A stretch of 64,000 bases of DNA, taken from NCBI RefSeq assembly GCF_032484785.1, contig NZ_JAUETR010000002.1, positions 310,001 through 374,000 on the forward strand, given 5' to 3'. The notes beneath the pieces are model-generated. The model worked only from the letters and a program-made list of their open reading frames with translations. It was not told where the DNA came from and did no database searches. Below, piece after piece: positions 1-15,768 of the stretch; position 1 is the stretch's first letter; each line of letters starts with the position of its first letter. Made by a program: the position numbers and the translations under genes. The stretch is from Bradyrhizobium sp. SZCCHNS1050. Lineage in GTDB: Bacteria; Pseudomonadota; Alphaproteobacteria; Rhizobiales; Xanthobacteraceae.

Positions 1-422
1 CGACCGGCAAGGCGAACTTCACCGTGCCCAAGGCGGCGCTCAATCCGCCGGAGGAAGGCAATGGCGTTTACCAGCTGATGACCTTGCGCGCCGACGGCCA
101 GTTCAACACCACCATCTACAACGAGGACGACCGGTTTCGCGGCGTCACCGGTGGCCGTCAGATCGTCTTCATGAACGCGAGCGACATGGCTGATCTGGGC
201 ATCAAGCAGGGCGAGCCGGTTCGGCTCTCGACCGAGGCCGATGACGGCGTGGAGCGCTCGCTGGGCGGGCTCCAGGCAGTGGCGTTCGACATTCCGCGCT
301 ACAGCGTTGCGGCCTACTACCCCGAATGCAACGGATTGATTCCGCTATGGCACTACGCGGAAGGGAGCAAGGTGCCCGCCGCCAAGTCGATCCCGGTCCG
401 GATCTCGCGCGACATGGCCTGA
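1..422 (+). CDS. FdhF/YdeP-family molybdopterin oxidoreductase, C-terminal part
   Basis: The gene enters from outside the window, so only the last ~139 residues are seen. They form the molybdopterin-dinucleotide binding domain: segments such as NTTIYNEDDRFRGV, FMNASDMADLGI, AYYPECNGLIPL and the ending KSIPVRISRDMA match the C-termini of YdeP-type formate-dehydrogenase-alpha-like proteins. These are cytoplasmic oxidoreductases linked in enterobacteria to acid resistance; the substrate is generally unknown. The stop at 420-422 faces the convergent HWE kinase gene 14 bases away. Confidence 0.82.
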   Translation, partial: TGKANFTVPKAALNPPEEGNGVYQLMTLRADGQFNTTIYNEDDRFRGVTGGRQIVFMNASDMADLGIKQGEPVRLSTEADDGVERSLGGLQAVAFDIPRYSVAAYYPECNGLIPLWHYAEGSKVPAAKSIPVRISRDMA

Positions 423-436
423 GCTATCCGGAGCGG

Positions 437-1933
437 TCAGCCAGCAGCCCGTTGTCGTGCGTCGCCCGGCGCCGCCGTTGCGCAAGGGCTCGTGATCTCC
501 GGCGGGGTCGCGCCGGGGCGGAGCGGGACGACCAGCCGGCACACCAATCCCTCGGGACGCCAGTCGAACGAGGCGCGCCCACCGAGCTGGCTTTCCACAC
601 TGGCCATCAGGCTGCGCGTGCCGAAGCCGCGCGAGGTCGGCGCGCGCACCAAGGGACCGCCGGTTTCAATCCAGATCAGATCCAGGCGCTCATCCTCGAT
701 GCTCCATTTGACCGAGAGATGCCCGGAGCGGACCGACAGCGCGCCGTATTTGGCCGAGTTTGTCACCAGCTCGTGCAGCGCCAGCGCCAGCGTCTGCGCG
801 GTCGCAGGCTCAAGCTGCAGATCGACGCCGTCAAAGGCGACTTGGCCGCCGGTTGCATAGGGCGCGAGCTCTTCGGCCACCAACCTACCTATTTTCGCAC
901 CTTCCCAGCTTGATAGCGAGAGGATGGTGTGAACGCGGGCCAGTGCGCTGATGCGCCCCTCTACCGCGTTGACATAGGTCTTCACGCTGTCGGCTTTGGT
1001 CAGGCGAACGATCGACTGAGCCAAGGTCAGCGCATTCTTGGCACGATGATCGACCTCGCGGGTCAGCAGGTTCTGGCGTTCCTCGGCGCGCTTGCGCTCG
1101 GTGATGTCGATCGTGACCCCGCTGACGCGGACCACGCGGCCGGTCCTGTCGGTGGTCGCCGCGGCCGTTCCCACGCACCACCGCTCTTCGCCATCGGGCC
1201 GGTGGATCCGGAACTCAGCCTCATACGACGTCGCGCCACGGCTGAATTCCGCGACCACCTGGCGGGCGCGCTCGGCATCCTCCCGGTGCAGCAGCGCCAT
1301 GATGTTCACGGTGTTCAGCTCGAAGTTCTGCGGCGTGACGCCGAAGATGCGGTACTGCCCCTCGTCCCACATCCAGTCGCCATTGACACCGTCCCAGTCC
1401 CACGAGCCCATCCTGCCGGCCGCGATCGCCATGCTCCGACGCTGCTCGCTCTCGACGAGCTTTGCTGTCGATCGCTCAAGCTCGGCGGTGCGGGCCCGTA
1501 CCCGGTCCTCCAGCTCAAGGTTCAGATGTTCCAGCTCGCGTGTCTTGCGATAGAGCTCGGCAAAAACCTTGATTTTGGCGCGCAGCACCTCCGGCACGAC
1601 AGGAACCGGCACGTAGTCGACGGCGCCCATCTCATAGCCACGAAGGCGATCGAAGTCGCTCACCTGGATGGCGGAGATAAAGATGATCGCAATCTTCTGG
1701 AACCTCGGATGCTCACGGATCATTTGCGCCAGCTCGAAGCCGTCGAGCTCAGGCATGCAGACGTCGACGAGAATCACCGCGATCTCATTCTTCAGCAGAA
1801 TTTCGAGCGCCTCGCGACCAGACGTGGCGACTACGAGGTTTTCGCCGAGTTCCTTCAGGATGACCTCGTAGGCCAGCAGCTTCGCCGGCTGATCGTCGAC
1901 CAAGAGGATGTTGACCTTCGCATGTTCCATCAT
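437..1933 (-). CDS. Receiver-PAS-HWE histidine kinase
   Basis: A 498-residue signalling protein. Residues ~5-120 form a receiver domain (ILLVDDQ, phosphoacceptor in VILVDVCMPELDG, signature K in the AKIKVF area). A coiled coil follows, then a PAS/PAC sensor (ending VTIDITERKRAEE), then an HWE/HisKA_2 kinase core with phospho-histidine in EVDHRAKNAL and an ATPase region with LHELVTNSAKYGAL. HWE kinases are typical of Rhizobiales and often serve light or stress pathways. ATG at 1933 lies 10 bases after the stop of the upstream giant kinase, so both are probably one transcript. No membrane segment is seen, so it should be cytosolic. Confidence 0.87.
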   Translation of the reverse strand: MMEHAKVNILLVDDQPAKLLAYEVILKELGENLVVATSGREALEILLKNEIAVILVDVCMPELDGFELAQMIREHPRFQKIAIIFISAIQVSDFDRLRGYEMGAVDYVPVPVVPEVLRAKIKVFAELYRKTRELEHLNLELEDRVRARTAELERSTAKLVESEQRRSMAIAAGRMGSWDWDGVNGDWMWDEGQYRIFGVTPQNFELNTVNIMALLHREDAERARQVVAEFSRGATSYEAEFRIHRPDGEERWCVGTAAATTDRTGRVVRVSGVTIDITERKRAEERQNLLTREVDHRAKNALTLAQSIVRLTKADSVKTYVNAVEGRISALARVHTILSLSSWEGAKIGRLVAEELAPYATGGQVAFDGVDLQLEPATAQTLALALHELVTNSAKYGALSVRSGHLSVKWSIEDERLDLIWIETGGPLVRAPTSRGFGTRSLMASVESQLGGRASFDWRPEGLVCRLVVPLRPGATPPEITSPCATAAPGDARQRAAG

Positions 1934-1943
1934 GATGAGCCGT

Positions 1944-8237
<6,294 letters not shown>

Positions 8238-8888
8238 CAAGTTCCCCCAAGTCAGAATCGTCTACCATCAAGAATCTGAGACACTTATGACGGGCGGCAT
8301 AGAAGCCGCGGCAACTAATCAAATCAAGCCGGGAGGCCGATTTCTCCGGCTGATGGAACCGGCATTTGCCGGCACAAATGGCTCAACTCCACTCCAGGCG
8401 GAACGTTCCAGAATTCTTTTTCTCTCTTGCGAGGATGAGCCATCCCTTTCCGGAACCAAGCCAGAGATTAGCCTTCGCTGGTCGTGCCGAGGGGTTACGA
8501 GAAGCACGATTCTCAACTCAGTGTCGTGGCCGCCTTCATGGTCGTCCACCGCCAAGTCCCGCGGCCCGGGAGCGACGGGCGATGCGCCCGCCAGTTCCGC
8601 AACGCTCCGACCGCAGCGCAGCAAGTAGCGGGTGCAGCGGGGACCTCGTTGTTCGGAGCGCGGGATGACAATGCAGTCCAGGGCTGCGCCGCGATCCCGA
8701 AGGGGAAGAGGTCAGAGAGTCAGCAAACCACGGCAGAGCGTTGTGATGCTCGGTCTCACGACCATCTTGCAACTTGGAACAGAACGTACTGCTCCCCGCT
8801 TTCGATAGAGAACTGCCGACAGTTCCATGATCATTAATATCGTGTAACACGATTGCATCGGCGCGCGGCGCCCACCAGCTAAATTTGT
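8238..8888. other. Intergenic region without a supported gene
   Basis: About 650 bases between the giant kinase start and the next small gene. Open frames here have no recognisable family, poor codon pattern and no ribosome site. No consensus EcfG promoter was found; GGAAC boxes at 8400 and 8776 lack a properly spaced CGTT. The kinase promoter should lie at its left edge. Confidence 0.5.
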
Positions 8889-9080
8889 ATGAAACAATCA
8901 GATCTTTTCAGAGAGAACGCGGACAACTGCCTCCAGCTTGCGGAGCGCACGCAGGAAGAGCCGGCCTTCCGGCGCTATCGGCGCATGGCCCAGGGCTGGA
9001 ATGCGCTCGCCCTCCAGCAGGACTGGCTCGACGGCGAGATTGCGCCGCTCGGCGAGCCGAAGGCTGCGCGGCACGAGTAA
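8889..9080 (+). CDS. Small hypothetical protein
   Basis: Sixty-three residues, mostly charged and helical (begins MKQSDLFRENADNCLQ). It resembles the many short rhizobial proteins of the type FREKADECRRLA-x-RM followed by a Trp-containing helix. No catalytic motif is visible. It is followed after 24 bases by another small gene in the same direction, so the two may share a transcript. Function unknown. Confidence 0.6.
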   Translation: MKQSDLFRENADNCLQLAERTQEEPAFRRYRRMAQGWNALALQQDWLDGEIAPLGEPKAARHE

Positions 9081-9104
9081 CCAATTGGAATGCAGGAGCG
9101 TCCG

Positions 9105-9236
9105 ATGACCCCACGAACGATTCTCATTGCGCTACTGACTGCGTTCAGCTTGGCGTCGGCTGTCGCTGCGTTCACAACGATCCGTCAGGTGCATACGGAA
9201 GCGTATTCGCTTCCGCAGCCTGTCACCCGCATTTGA
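9105..9236 (+). CDS. Small exported peptide
   Basis: A 43-residue frame with a strong AGGAG box about 8 bases before ATG 9105. Residues 5-22 (ILIALLTAFSLASAVAAF) form a signal-peptide or membrane helix, leaving a short tail rich in Tyr, Pro and Thr. It ends 16 bases before the convergent dehydrogenase gene. Function unknown; it may be a periplasmic or inner-membrane micropeptide. Confidence 0.5.
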   Translation: MTPRTILIALLTAFSLASAVAAFTTIRQVHTEAYSLPQPVTRI

Positions 9237-9251
9237 GCGAGGCGGGCGGCT

Positions 9252-10265
9252 TCAGGGCTGCCCGGACCCTCCCGAAGATCCATAGACCTGCCCGTTGGCG
9301 TAGCTCGCGTCCGCAGCGGCCAACTGGACGTAGATCGATCCAAGCTCCACCGGCTGGCCAGGACGACCGAGTGGAGTCTGACCACCAAATTTTTCGAGCT
9401 TCTCCATAGTGGCCCCGCCTGAGACCTGAAGGGGCGTCCAGATCGGCCCGGGAGCGACGGCGTTCACGCGAATGCCCTTCGGCCCGAGCTGTTTGGCCAG
9501 GGACTTCACGTAGTTCATGGTCGCCGCCTTGGTCTGCGCGTAGTCATAGAGGTCGGGAGAGGGATCGTAGGCCTGCTCGGACGAAGTGCCGATGATGACC
9601 GATCCCGGCTTCAGATGGGGCAGGGCGGCCTTGATGATCCAGAACGGGGCATAGATATTGGTTTTCATCGTCGCGTCGAAATCTTCGGACGAGACATCCA
9701 GGATCGACTGGCGTGCCTGCTGCCGCGCGGCGTTGTTGACGACGATGTCGAGTCCGCCCAGCGCTTCGACGGCCTGTTGCACCAGCCGCCGGCAGAACTC
9801 CTCGTCGCGCAGATCGCCGGGGATGGCGACGGCCTTTCGCCCCTCGGCCTCGATCAACGCGATGACCTCCTGCGCATCCGGCTCCTCGGTCGGGTAGTAG
9901 TTGATCGCGACGTCGGCCCCTTCCCGCGCATAGGCGATGGCGGCCGCGCGTCCCATGCCGGAATCGCCTCCAGTGATCAGCGCCTTGCGCCCGGCGAGAC
10001 GCCCGGAACCCTTGTAGCTGGTTTCACCGTGATCCGGCCGCGGCGACATCTTGCTCGCAAGACCCGGCCAGGGCTGCGACTGGTGTTCGAACGGCGGCTT
10101 CGGATATTTGTCCTTGGGGTCGACGAGCGGTTCGGGCGGGGTTGAATTTGCGGCCATCGTCTCGCGTCCTTTCGCTGTTGCCGAGGTCAGCGATGCGGCC
10201 GCAAGCGTTGCGGTGCCTCCGACCATCTGGCGGCTGGACATCGACGTTGTGCGATCACCTGCCAT
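9252..10265 (-). CDS. SDR-family oxidoreductase (general stress type)
   Basis: A 337-residue short-chain dehydrogenase. The NAD(P) fold shows ITGGDSGMGRA (TGxxxGxG), a NNAA motif, the catalytic Ser in IIGTSSEQA and Y-x3-K in YDYAQTKAA. The N-terminus carries a ~30-residue Tat-like leader (SSRQMVGGTATLAAASL) with a single Arg instead of the twin pair, and then a Pro-rich linker (PPFEHQSQPWPG). This layout is common in the YhdF/YhxC group induced by general stress. ATG 10265 has GAGGAG upstream. Substrate unknown. Confidence 0.87.
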   Translation of the reverse strand: MAGDRTTSMSSRQMVGGTATLAAASLTSATAKGRETMAANSTPPEPLVDPKDKYPKPPFEHQSQPWPGLASKMSPRPDHGETSYKGSGRLAGRKALITGGDSGMGRAAAIAYAREGADVAINYYPTEEPDAQEVIALIEAEGRKAVAIPGDLRDEEFCRRLVQQAVEALGGLDIVVNNAARQQARQSILDVSSEDFDATMKTNIYAPFWIIKAALPHLKPGSVIIGTSSEQAYDPSPDLYDYAQTKAATMNYVKSLAKQLGPKGIRVNAVAPGPIWTPLQVSGGATMEKLEKFGGQTPLGRPGQPVELGSIYVQLAAADASYANGQVYGSSGGSGQP

Positions 10266-10495
10266 GCGGTGTCTCCTCTCGAGGGACGTGGTCAACGGCC
10301 TGAGACCACCAACGTTTCATTTGGATCGCTGAAAGCACCGTGTCGCGCGCCAGATGCACTGGTCGGCTCTGCGGCCTGTTGGCTCAGGGAGGAACGAACG
10401 GGCGCGGCCCGCGTCGTTTTCGATCGAATCGGAGTGGCGTCGGCACTATCCAATCCGACGCCCTTCGTGGATCACCAACCAAGGAGAGCCATCCG

Positions 10496-10660
10496 ATGGC
10501 GAAGCAAGGCCAAGGCATCGTCAGGACAGGACGCGGGGAGGATCAGCCCGCCGACAAGGAGCGTGCGCAGCAGGTTCATAGGACCACATCTCCCGATGCT
10601 CCGTCCCGCGAGGCGACACGTCATCCCGAGCAGGACGGTAACCCGTCGGCGGGTGACTGA
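10496..10660 (+). CDS. Small hydrophilic hypothetical protein
   Basis: Fifty-four residues, very polar and probably disordered (starts MAKQGQGIVRTGRGEDQPAD). ATG 10496 has a good AAGGAG box 9 bases upstream. It lies just before the EcfG-type promoter of the PRC-barrel gene and resembles small stress-associated proteins of rhizobia. Function unknown. Confidence 0.6.
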   Translation: MAKQGQGIVRTGRGEDQPADKERAQQVHRTTSPDAPSREATRHPEQDGNPSAGD

Positions 10661-10678
10661 GAGCCCTTTAGGCCCTTG

Positions 10679-10704
10679 GGAACGGCCGGTGACGGCCGAA
10701 CGTT
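10679..10704 (+). promoter_or_regulatory. EcfG (general stress sigma factor) promoter
   Basis: GGAAC at 10679-10683 and CGTT at 10701-10704 are separated by 17 bases, the exact consensus GGAAC-N16/17-CGTT recognised by EcfG in alphaproteobacteria. Transcription would start about 7-10 bases later, giving a leader of ~20 bases before the PRC-barrel gene at 10733. Confidence 0.75.
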
Positions 10705-10732
10705 ATCGATCCACTAGCACCGGGAGGATCAC

Positions 10733-11101
10733 ATGACATCGATGCTCGATGAACGCGAATATGGCAACCTGATTGGAAGCGACAAGGTCGAAGGCACGGC
10801 CGTCTATGGCGCCGACGACACCAAGATCGGCACCATCGAACGCGTGATGATCGACAAGCCGAGCGGGCGGGTCTCGTATGCCGTCCTGGGCTTCGGCGGT
10901 TTCCTCGGGCTTGGCAATGATCACTACCCGTTGCCCTGGCAATCCCTGAAGTACGACACGCGACTCGGCGGCTACGTTACCGGCGTGACCGAGAACCAGC
11001 TGCGGGGCGCGCCGAAATATTCCGACGAGCGTGAGTGGGACTGGGGGGATGCCGGGGCGGGGCGCAAGGTCGACGACTATTACGGCGTCCAACTCGCTTA
11101 G
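10733..11101 (+). CDS. PRC-barrel domain protein
   Basis: A 122-residue protein whose residues ~12-90 form a PRC-barrel (SDKVEGTAVYGADDTKIG, IDKPSGRVSYAVLGFGG, DHYPLPWQSLKYD). The acidic C-terminal tail carries WDWGDAGAG. Free-standing PRC-barrel proteins of this size are common in the general stress regulon of Bradyrhizobium and relatives; the molecular role is unclear. ATG 10733 with GGGAGG upstream. Controlled by the EcfG promoter at 10679. Confidence 0.85.
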   Translation: MTSMLDEREYGNLIGSDKVEGTAVYGADDTKIGTIERVMIDKPSGRVSYAVLGFGGFLGLGNDHYPLPWQSLKYDTRLGGYVTGVTENQLRGAPKYSDEREWDWGDAGAGRKVDDYYGVQLA

Positions 11102-11185
11102 GACCGCCGACCTCGTTCATTGCGCTTGCGAGGCTGCCGACGAACCTCGCGTATCGCGGCCTTGTCCGCGACTCCCGATGAAATC

Positions 11186-11461
11186 TCAGGCGGCCGGCGG
11201 CTGAGCGCCGTTTTCGGCCGCCGATCCAGCCATCATGCTGCGGCGGCTCGATAGCCAGATCGGAATCTCGCGGTAGCAGGTGCCTTTTTCATTCATCTCT
11301 GCGACCGTCCACCGGCTCGGATGCCGTTCCTTGCCGACGAAGACCCAGTCATCGGCGATGGGGGGAGGCTCATTCGGCCTCGTCCTCAGCCATGCCGAAC
11401 GGGCTCCTTTCGGCAAGCGATCCTGCTTCATCTGATAGAGATCATATACTGGTGAACGCAT
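11186..11461 (-). CDS. Hypothetical protein
   Basis: A 91-residue frame starting MRSPVYDLYQMKQDRL at ATG 11461, preceded by TTGAGGA. The middle (DDWVFVGKERHPSRWTVAEM) looks like a compact folded protein. No known family is recognised. It is transcribed towards the PRC-barrel gene. Confidence 0.5.
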   Translation of the reverse strand: MRSPVYDLYQMKQDRLPKGARSAWLRTRPNEPPPIADDWVFVGKERHPSRWTVAEMNEKGTCYREIPIWLSSRRSMMAGSAAENGAQPPAA

Positions 11462-11727
11462 GACGCTACTCGTCCTCAAGCAACCGCAATTCTCAACAGC
11501 CCCAGCGTGTCGCGTCGTCGCGGCGGAATTGTGGGAGCGGCGCGGCCAGGCTGTGCAAAAGCACGATCAAGCGTGTGATTGACGGCATCTGCCATATTCT
11601 TCGCGTGGCGCGTATCGCTTCGAAAAGGCGACGCGCGGGGCCGTTCAATAACCCCGCGAGTCGGGACCGACGCCGATCGCGTCCGGCAATGAAGAGTCGC
11701 CAGCCCGCGACCGGTTGACTGATCAAA

Positions 11728-11883
11728 TCAGAAGAAGGCGTAGCTGAGATCGAGACCGTAGGTGGCGTGGAGGATGAAGCCAAACGCCGTGGCGCCGCAG
11801 AGCATCAGGATCGTGCGCAGCTTCTCGGTGTCGATACGGGTCTCTTCGAGATGGGTCGGGAGAGCCTTGATGAGTGTTGTCAT
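11728..11883 (-). CDS. Small membrane protein
   Basis: A 51-residue frame, ATG at 11883 with AGAGG upstream. The first half is polar (MTTLIKALPTHLEETR, DTEKLRTI) and the second half hydrophobic (LMLCGATAFGFILHATYG), ending in LSYAFF. The split composition, sensible start and clean codon use suggest a real single-span membrane protein. Function unknown. Confidence 0.55.
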   Translation of the reverse strand: MTTLIKALPTHLEETRIDTEKLRTILMLCGATAFGFILHATYGLDLSYAFF

Positions 11884-13004
11884 TGTGGGACCTCTGTACG
11901 CGAAACGAAGACGGAGAGTGAGTTATGAAAAGTATATCCGAGGTTGTTAGATCCCGTTTCTGGGGAGGTGGTTTTTGTAGAGTCCCAGAAGAGTTCTAAT
12001 TGTGAAAGAGGAACCCAGCATCGTGCAGTTTTTGGGGCAAAGTTGCGGAAAGTAAATGATCAGTAAATTAAATCTGAGGTTGATATTAGTTGCGTGCAGT
12101 ATTGTTGCACGTCTTGGCTGTTGAAAGAAGTTGCCAGGTTGCGGAGACGCGGCGCCGCACGTTTTTAAGCTTAATTCCTTCAGGGAGGCGGTTTGAGCGT
12201 GCTCAGCCTGCGCGGCTCGGTGGCGACGAGCACCATCCGGGCTACGGCGCCAATGCGGTTGCAAAAGCAACTCCAAGTATAGAGGCAGCTCACCTCGACC
12301 TCGGCCAATTTGTGGCGAGGTATTAACGGCTATGGCGATGTCGCCACTCGCTCGCCGGTTTCTTTGGCATGACTGGTATCATGTGGGTGGTGACGACGGA
12401 AGCCGGTCGCCGAAATCTCGCTGGCGGGTGTGCTCATCATACAACAGCCCCACATTCATCGAGCAGGGATCGCACGGGCGTCTCGTGTCGAGCCCAGTTG
12501 AGGCGCCAGCATGATGGGCAGTTCATGGATGATGATGGAGGAAGCGCGCGGTGATGAAGGCGCGTTGCTAGGCTTGGGCAAAAGAGAAGGCCCAAGGTTG
12601 AGTAGTTACCGACACCCGAGCGGCCGTCGGGTCGAAGGCTGCGTTGGGCAGCGCGCGCGAGCGCGGCGCATGGATCTGGCCTGCTCGCAAGGTGGGCCTG
12701 GACGGATGCTGCGCGTTCTCGCTGCTCTGTCGAGCTCTCGATCACCGTCCCCATGTCAGTACCGGGATGTCGCGACCGATCGCCAATCCTGCCGATGCGA
12801 AGCGGATGACGCCGCAGGCGGAATGGGCGCCGGCCGTGCCCGCTATCCTCCAGCATCCCCGCGTGATGGGCTCCTGAGGCGGTGCGGCAATTCGGATACA
12901 CCAACCAACAACGGTATTTCCGTGTGTTTCTGAACGTTGCAATTCATTTTGGAACATGTCAGCAGGTAACCTGTTAGGGCGAACGGCCCGCCCAGGCTGC
13001 CAGC
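11884..13004. other. Long intergenic region, no supported gene
   Basis: About 1.1 kb. Bases ~11920-12120 are clearly richer in A+T than the surroundings. Several open frames exist on both strands but none has a family, a ribosome site or normal codon use. It may hold the promoter of the acyltransferase gene at 13005 and decayed sequence. Confidence 0.45.
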
Positions 13005-15041
13005 ATGACGCGCACAAAGGTTTTGGAATACCGGCCGGACATCGATTGGCTGCGCGCCGTAGCCGTGGTTTCGGTCATTGGATTTCATTACGAGCTGCCG
13101 GGCTTTGGCGGTGGGTTTGTCGGCGTCGACATCTTCTTCGTCATCTCCGGTTATGTGATCTCCCGGCTCATTTGGACGGGCATTCAATCCGATTCGTTTT
13201 CCTTCATTGAGTTCTACGAACGGAGGGCGAGGCGGCTGCTTCCGGCGCTCTATTTGATGATCGTCGTCACCGGGATGGTCGCGTGGTTCTTGGCGCCTCC
13301 AGGCGACTACCGAATGTTCTTCGGAAGCGCGATCTCCACGGTGCTGTTTTCGTCGAACGTCTTCTTCTGGTCGCAGACCGGCTATTTCGATCTACCAACG
13401 ATCGGGAAGGTTCTCATCCACACCTGGTCATTGTCGGTGGAGGAGCAGTTCTACTTCCTGTTTCCGGTCGTGACTTGGCTCTGGAGCCGGCTGTTTCCCG
13501 ATCCAACGTCGAAGCCGTCGCTCGGGCTGGTCATCCTCGGAACGATCGCGCTGTGTGTGCTCGACGAGCTTTGGATCAAGCAATCGCCCTCGACCGCCTT
13601 CTACATCGCCCCGCTGCGGGCCTGGGAGTTCCTGATCGGAAGCATTGCGTTTTTCCTGCATCGATGGTCGCCGGTTGGAAGCGTGACGCGCCTGGCCTTC
13701 GCGGCCGCGGGCATGGTCTCCATGCTGCTTGCCGTGGTCATCTTCCGCGCAGAGACCCGCTTCCCGGGATTGCACGCGCTGGTCCCCTGTGTCGGTGCTG
13801 CGGTCTACATCGTCGCGTTCAATCAGGAGAAGGGCAGACCCGGGCTGCCATTCAGTGAGCTCGGAGCATTCCTCGGCCGTTTGTCCTACTCGCTCTATCT
13901 TTGGCACTGGCCGGTTTTCGTCCTCGGCAGGGCCGCGCTGCCGCTGGATGTGGCGACCTCGGCGGCAGCTACGGTTGGACTCCTGCTGTGCTCGCTGCTG
14001 CTGGCCTATCTGTCCTACGTCATCGTCGAGCGGCCTGCGCGCGCACGAACGGTATGGGTTGGCGTGCGAGGCTCCCCGGTGATCGCGGGCATTGCCGCCG
14101 TCATGGTCGCGGTCGGAGTTCACGGCGTCGCGCATGACGGCTACGCCGATCGCTTCCCGCAATCACAGGCACGGATGCTCCGGTACGATTCCCGGACGAT
14201 GGAGCCGTTCTATCGTGCGCACAGCTGCTTCTTGCAGCCCGATGAGCCGGCATCGGCCTACGATTTCGAGGCATGCCTGAAACCGGCTGCAAACAAGCGC
14301 AACATTCTGCTCGCCGGCGACAGCCTGGCCGCGCATTATGCCTGGGCGTTGCGCGGCTACCTGTCGCCCGATACCTACCATCTTCTGCAGCTCACGTCAG
14401 GGGGCTGCCCGCCGTTCGTCGAACTCAAGCTGAGCAGCTCGCGAAACTGTAACGACGTCAATCAGCTGCTGCGCGATCAGATCAAGGCGCACCGCTTTGA
14501 CGCCATCATTTTTTCCGGCAATTGGCGCGCCTATCTCGAAACCTATGGCCGGCCTCCCGCACGGCGCGTCGACGGTTATTTGAACGCGCTGCTGGCGGTC
14601 GCTCAGGAAACGGGCGTTCCCGTTCTGCTGCTCGGTCCCTCGATCGAGTTTCCAGCTCCCTTGGCTCCGACGTTGTTCAACCATGAGCAGACGCACGTCC
14701 CGATCGGCAATTCGCTGATGCCGAAAGACGCGTCGTTCGAGGCGGACGATCGTCTGAGAGAGATCGCCCGCGCGTATCCGCTCGTTCAATACGTTTCCAT
14801 TGTCGACACGATTTGCAGCAAGAGGCGTTGTCCGCTGACGATTGACGCGGAAACTCCGATCGTCTGGGATACCATCCATTTCACCCCGGAAGGCTCGAGG
14901 TTCGTCGTCTCGCAACTCGCGCCGCAACTGGATGCCTTCTTGCGAAGGCTGGAGCAGCCCTCCGAGACCGGAACGAACGAGCTCATGGCTGGTGACGGTC
15001 CGGCGGCAACCCGGAACCTTGCCCCCTCCCGCGTTCAATGA
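13005..15041 (+). CDS. Acyltransferase-3 / SGNH membrane protein
   Basis: A 678-residue OafA/YrhL-type protein. Residues ~1-370 carry about ten membrane helices of the acyltransferase-3 family with the usual N-terminal signature (RPDIDWLRAVAVVSVIGFH, and FVGVDIFFVISGYV). Residues ~420-660 form a periplasmic SGNH-hydrolase-like domain: GDS block in LLAGDSLAAHYA, Asn in FSGNWRAY and catalytic Asp-His in WDTIHFTPEG. Such proteins O-acetylate cell-surface polysaccharides, passing acetyl groups across the inner membrane. It stands alone in the resident chromosome, followed by a small exported protein. Confidence 0.9.
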   Translation: MTRTKVLEYRPDIDWLRAVAVVSVIGFHYELPGFGGGFVGVDIFFVISGYVISRLIWTGIQSDSFSFIEFYERRARRLLPALYLMIVVTGMVAWFLAPPGDYRMFFGSAISTVLFSSNVFFWSQTGYFDLPTIGKVLIHTWSLSVEEQFYFLFPVVTWLWSRLFPDPTSKPSLGLVILGTIALCVLDELWIKQSPSTAFYIAPLRAWEFLIGSIAFFLHRWSPVGSVTRLAFAAAGMVSMLLAVVIFRAETRFPGLHALVPCVGAAVYIVAFNQEKGRPGLPFSELGAFLGRLSYSLYLWHWPVFVLGRAALPLDVATSAAATVGLLLCSLLLAYLSYVIVERPARARTVWVGVRGSPVIAGIAAVMVAVGVHGVAHDGYADRFPQSQARMLRYDSRTMEPFYRAHSCFLQPDEPASAYDFEACLKPAANKRNILLAGDSLAAHYAWALRGYLSPDTYHLLQLTSGGCPPFVELKLSSSRNCNDVNQLLRDQIKAHRFDAIIFSGNWRAYLETYGRPPARRVDGYLNALLAVAQETGVPVLLLGPSIEFPAPLAPTLFNHEQTHVPIGNSLMPKDASFEADDRLREIARAYPLVQYVSIVDTICSKRRCPLTIDAETPIVWDTIHFTPEGSRFVVSQLAPQLDAFLRRLEQPSETGTNELMAGDGPAATRNLAPSRVQ

Positions 15042-15189
15042 TGGAAGCGAACGAGCACGGGACCTGCGGGAGCCATGAACTTCGGCGGGTGTCGTGCGTT
15101 CGCCTGCCGTTGATGTCGGACATTGCCTTCGCGCGGCCGCGAAAGTGATCCAACGTCATCGCGTTCTCAAGCCGTTCGGGACGACACAC

Positions 15190-15663
15190 ATGAATCCGAT
15201 CATCAAGGCGATGGCAGTGCTTGCGTGCGCCGCCTGCGGGAGCACCGCCGCGACGGCCCAATCGGTTCGCTGGAACACCTATAGGATCCCGGAGACCGGC
15301 ACATCGGTCGACATTCCGGTCTCGATCTTCAGCGACACGGCGGGCCAACCCGAGGGCTACGGCCAACGCTTCCAGACTGCCGACGGCCGCGCCAATCTGA
15401 CCGTGCAGTCGGTATCGAATAACGCGCGGGAGTCACCTGCGCGGTTCCTTGCCAGGAAGAACCCGCCGCCGAATATTCAATACAAGCGCGTCACCTCGCG
15501 ATTCTTCGCGGTGTCGAGCTACAAGGGCGACTACGTCTGGTACAATCGCTGCAACTTCGTTGGCGGCTACGTGCACTGCGTGCTGATCAACTACCCCCGG
15601 GTCTGGGAGCGCGCTTGGGACGGCATCGTCACCCGCATCAGCCTGTCGCTGAACCGAAGCTGA
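15190..15663 (+). CDS. Exported hypothetical protein
   Basis: A 157-residue protein with a clear signal peptide (KAMAVLACAACGSTAATAQS, cleavage after TAA-TAQ). The mature part has alternating beta-type segments and two Cys near residues 122 and 131. It resembles periplasmic proteins of rhizobia of unknown role. ATG 15190 chosen because it opens the signal peptide. It lies 148 bases after the acyltransferase gene. Confidence 0.7.
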   Translation: MNPIIKAMAVLACAACGSTAATAQSVRWNTYRIPETGTSVDIPVSIFSDTAGQPEGYGQRFQTADGRANLTVQSVSNNARESPARFLARKNPPPNIQYKRVTSRFFAVSSYKGDYVWYNRCNFVGGYVHCVLINYPRVWERAWDGIVTRISLSLNRS

Positions 15664-15768
15664 GGGGGGCGCTTAGCGAAGTCTTCGGCTGGCGGCTTTG
15701 ATCCACCTCAATGATACCGTCGGGCTCCTCTGAATAAGCTTCGGCTTCATTTCAGCCGCCGCTTACAG

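Noticed and set aside
8319..8624. A 101-codon reverse frame after the kinase gene
   Set aside because: No start signal, no family and overlapping frames of equal quality.
10391..10418. Second EcfG-like promoter before the 10496 gene
   Set aside because: GGAAC and CGTT are 19 bases apart (or 16 bases from CGTC), outside the consensus spacing or sequence.
11493..11783. A 96-codon reverse frame
   Set aside because: It overlaps the better-supported 51-residue gene at 11728-11883 and has no protein-like pattern.
12437..12904. A 155-codon reverse frame in the intergenic region
   Set aside because: Arg/Ser/Pro-rich composition, no family, and a competing frame on the other strand; it looks like chance.
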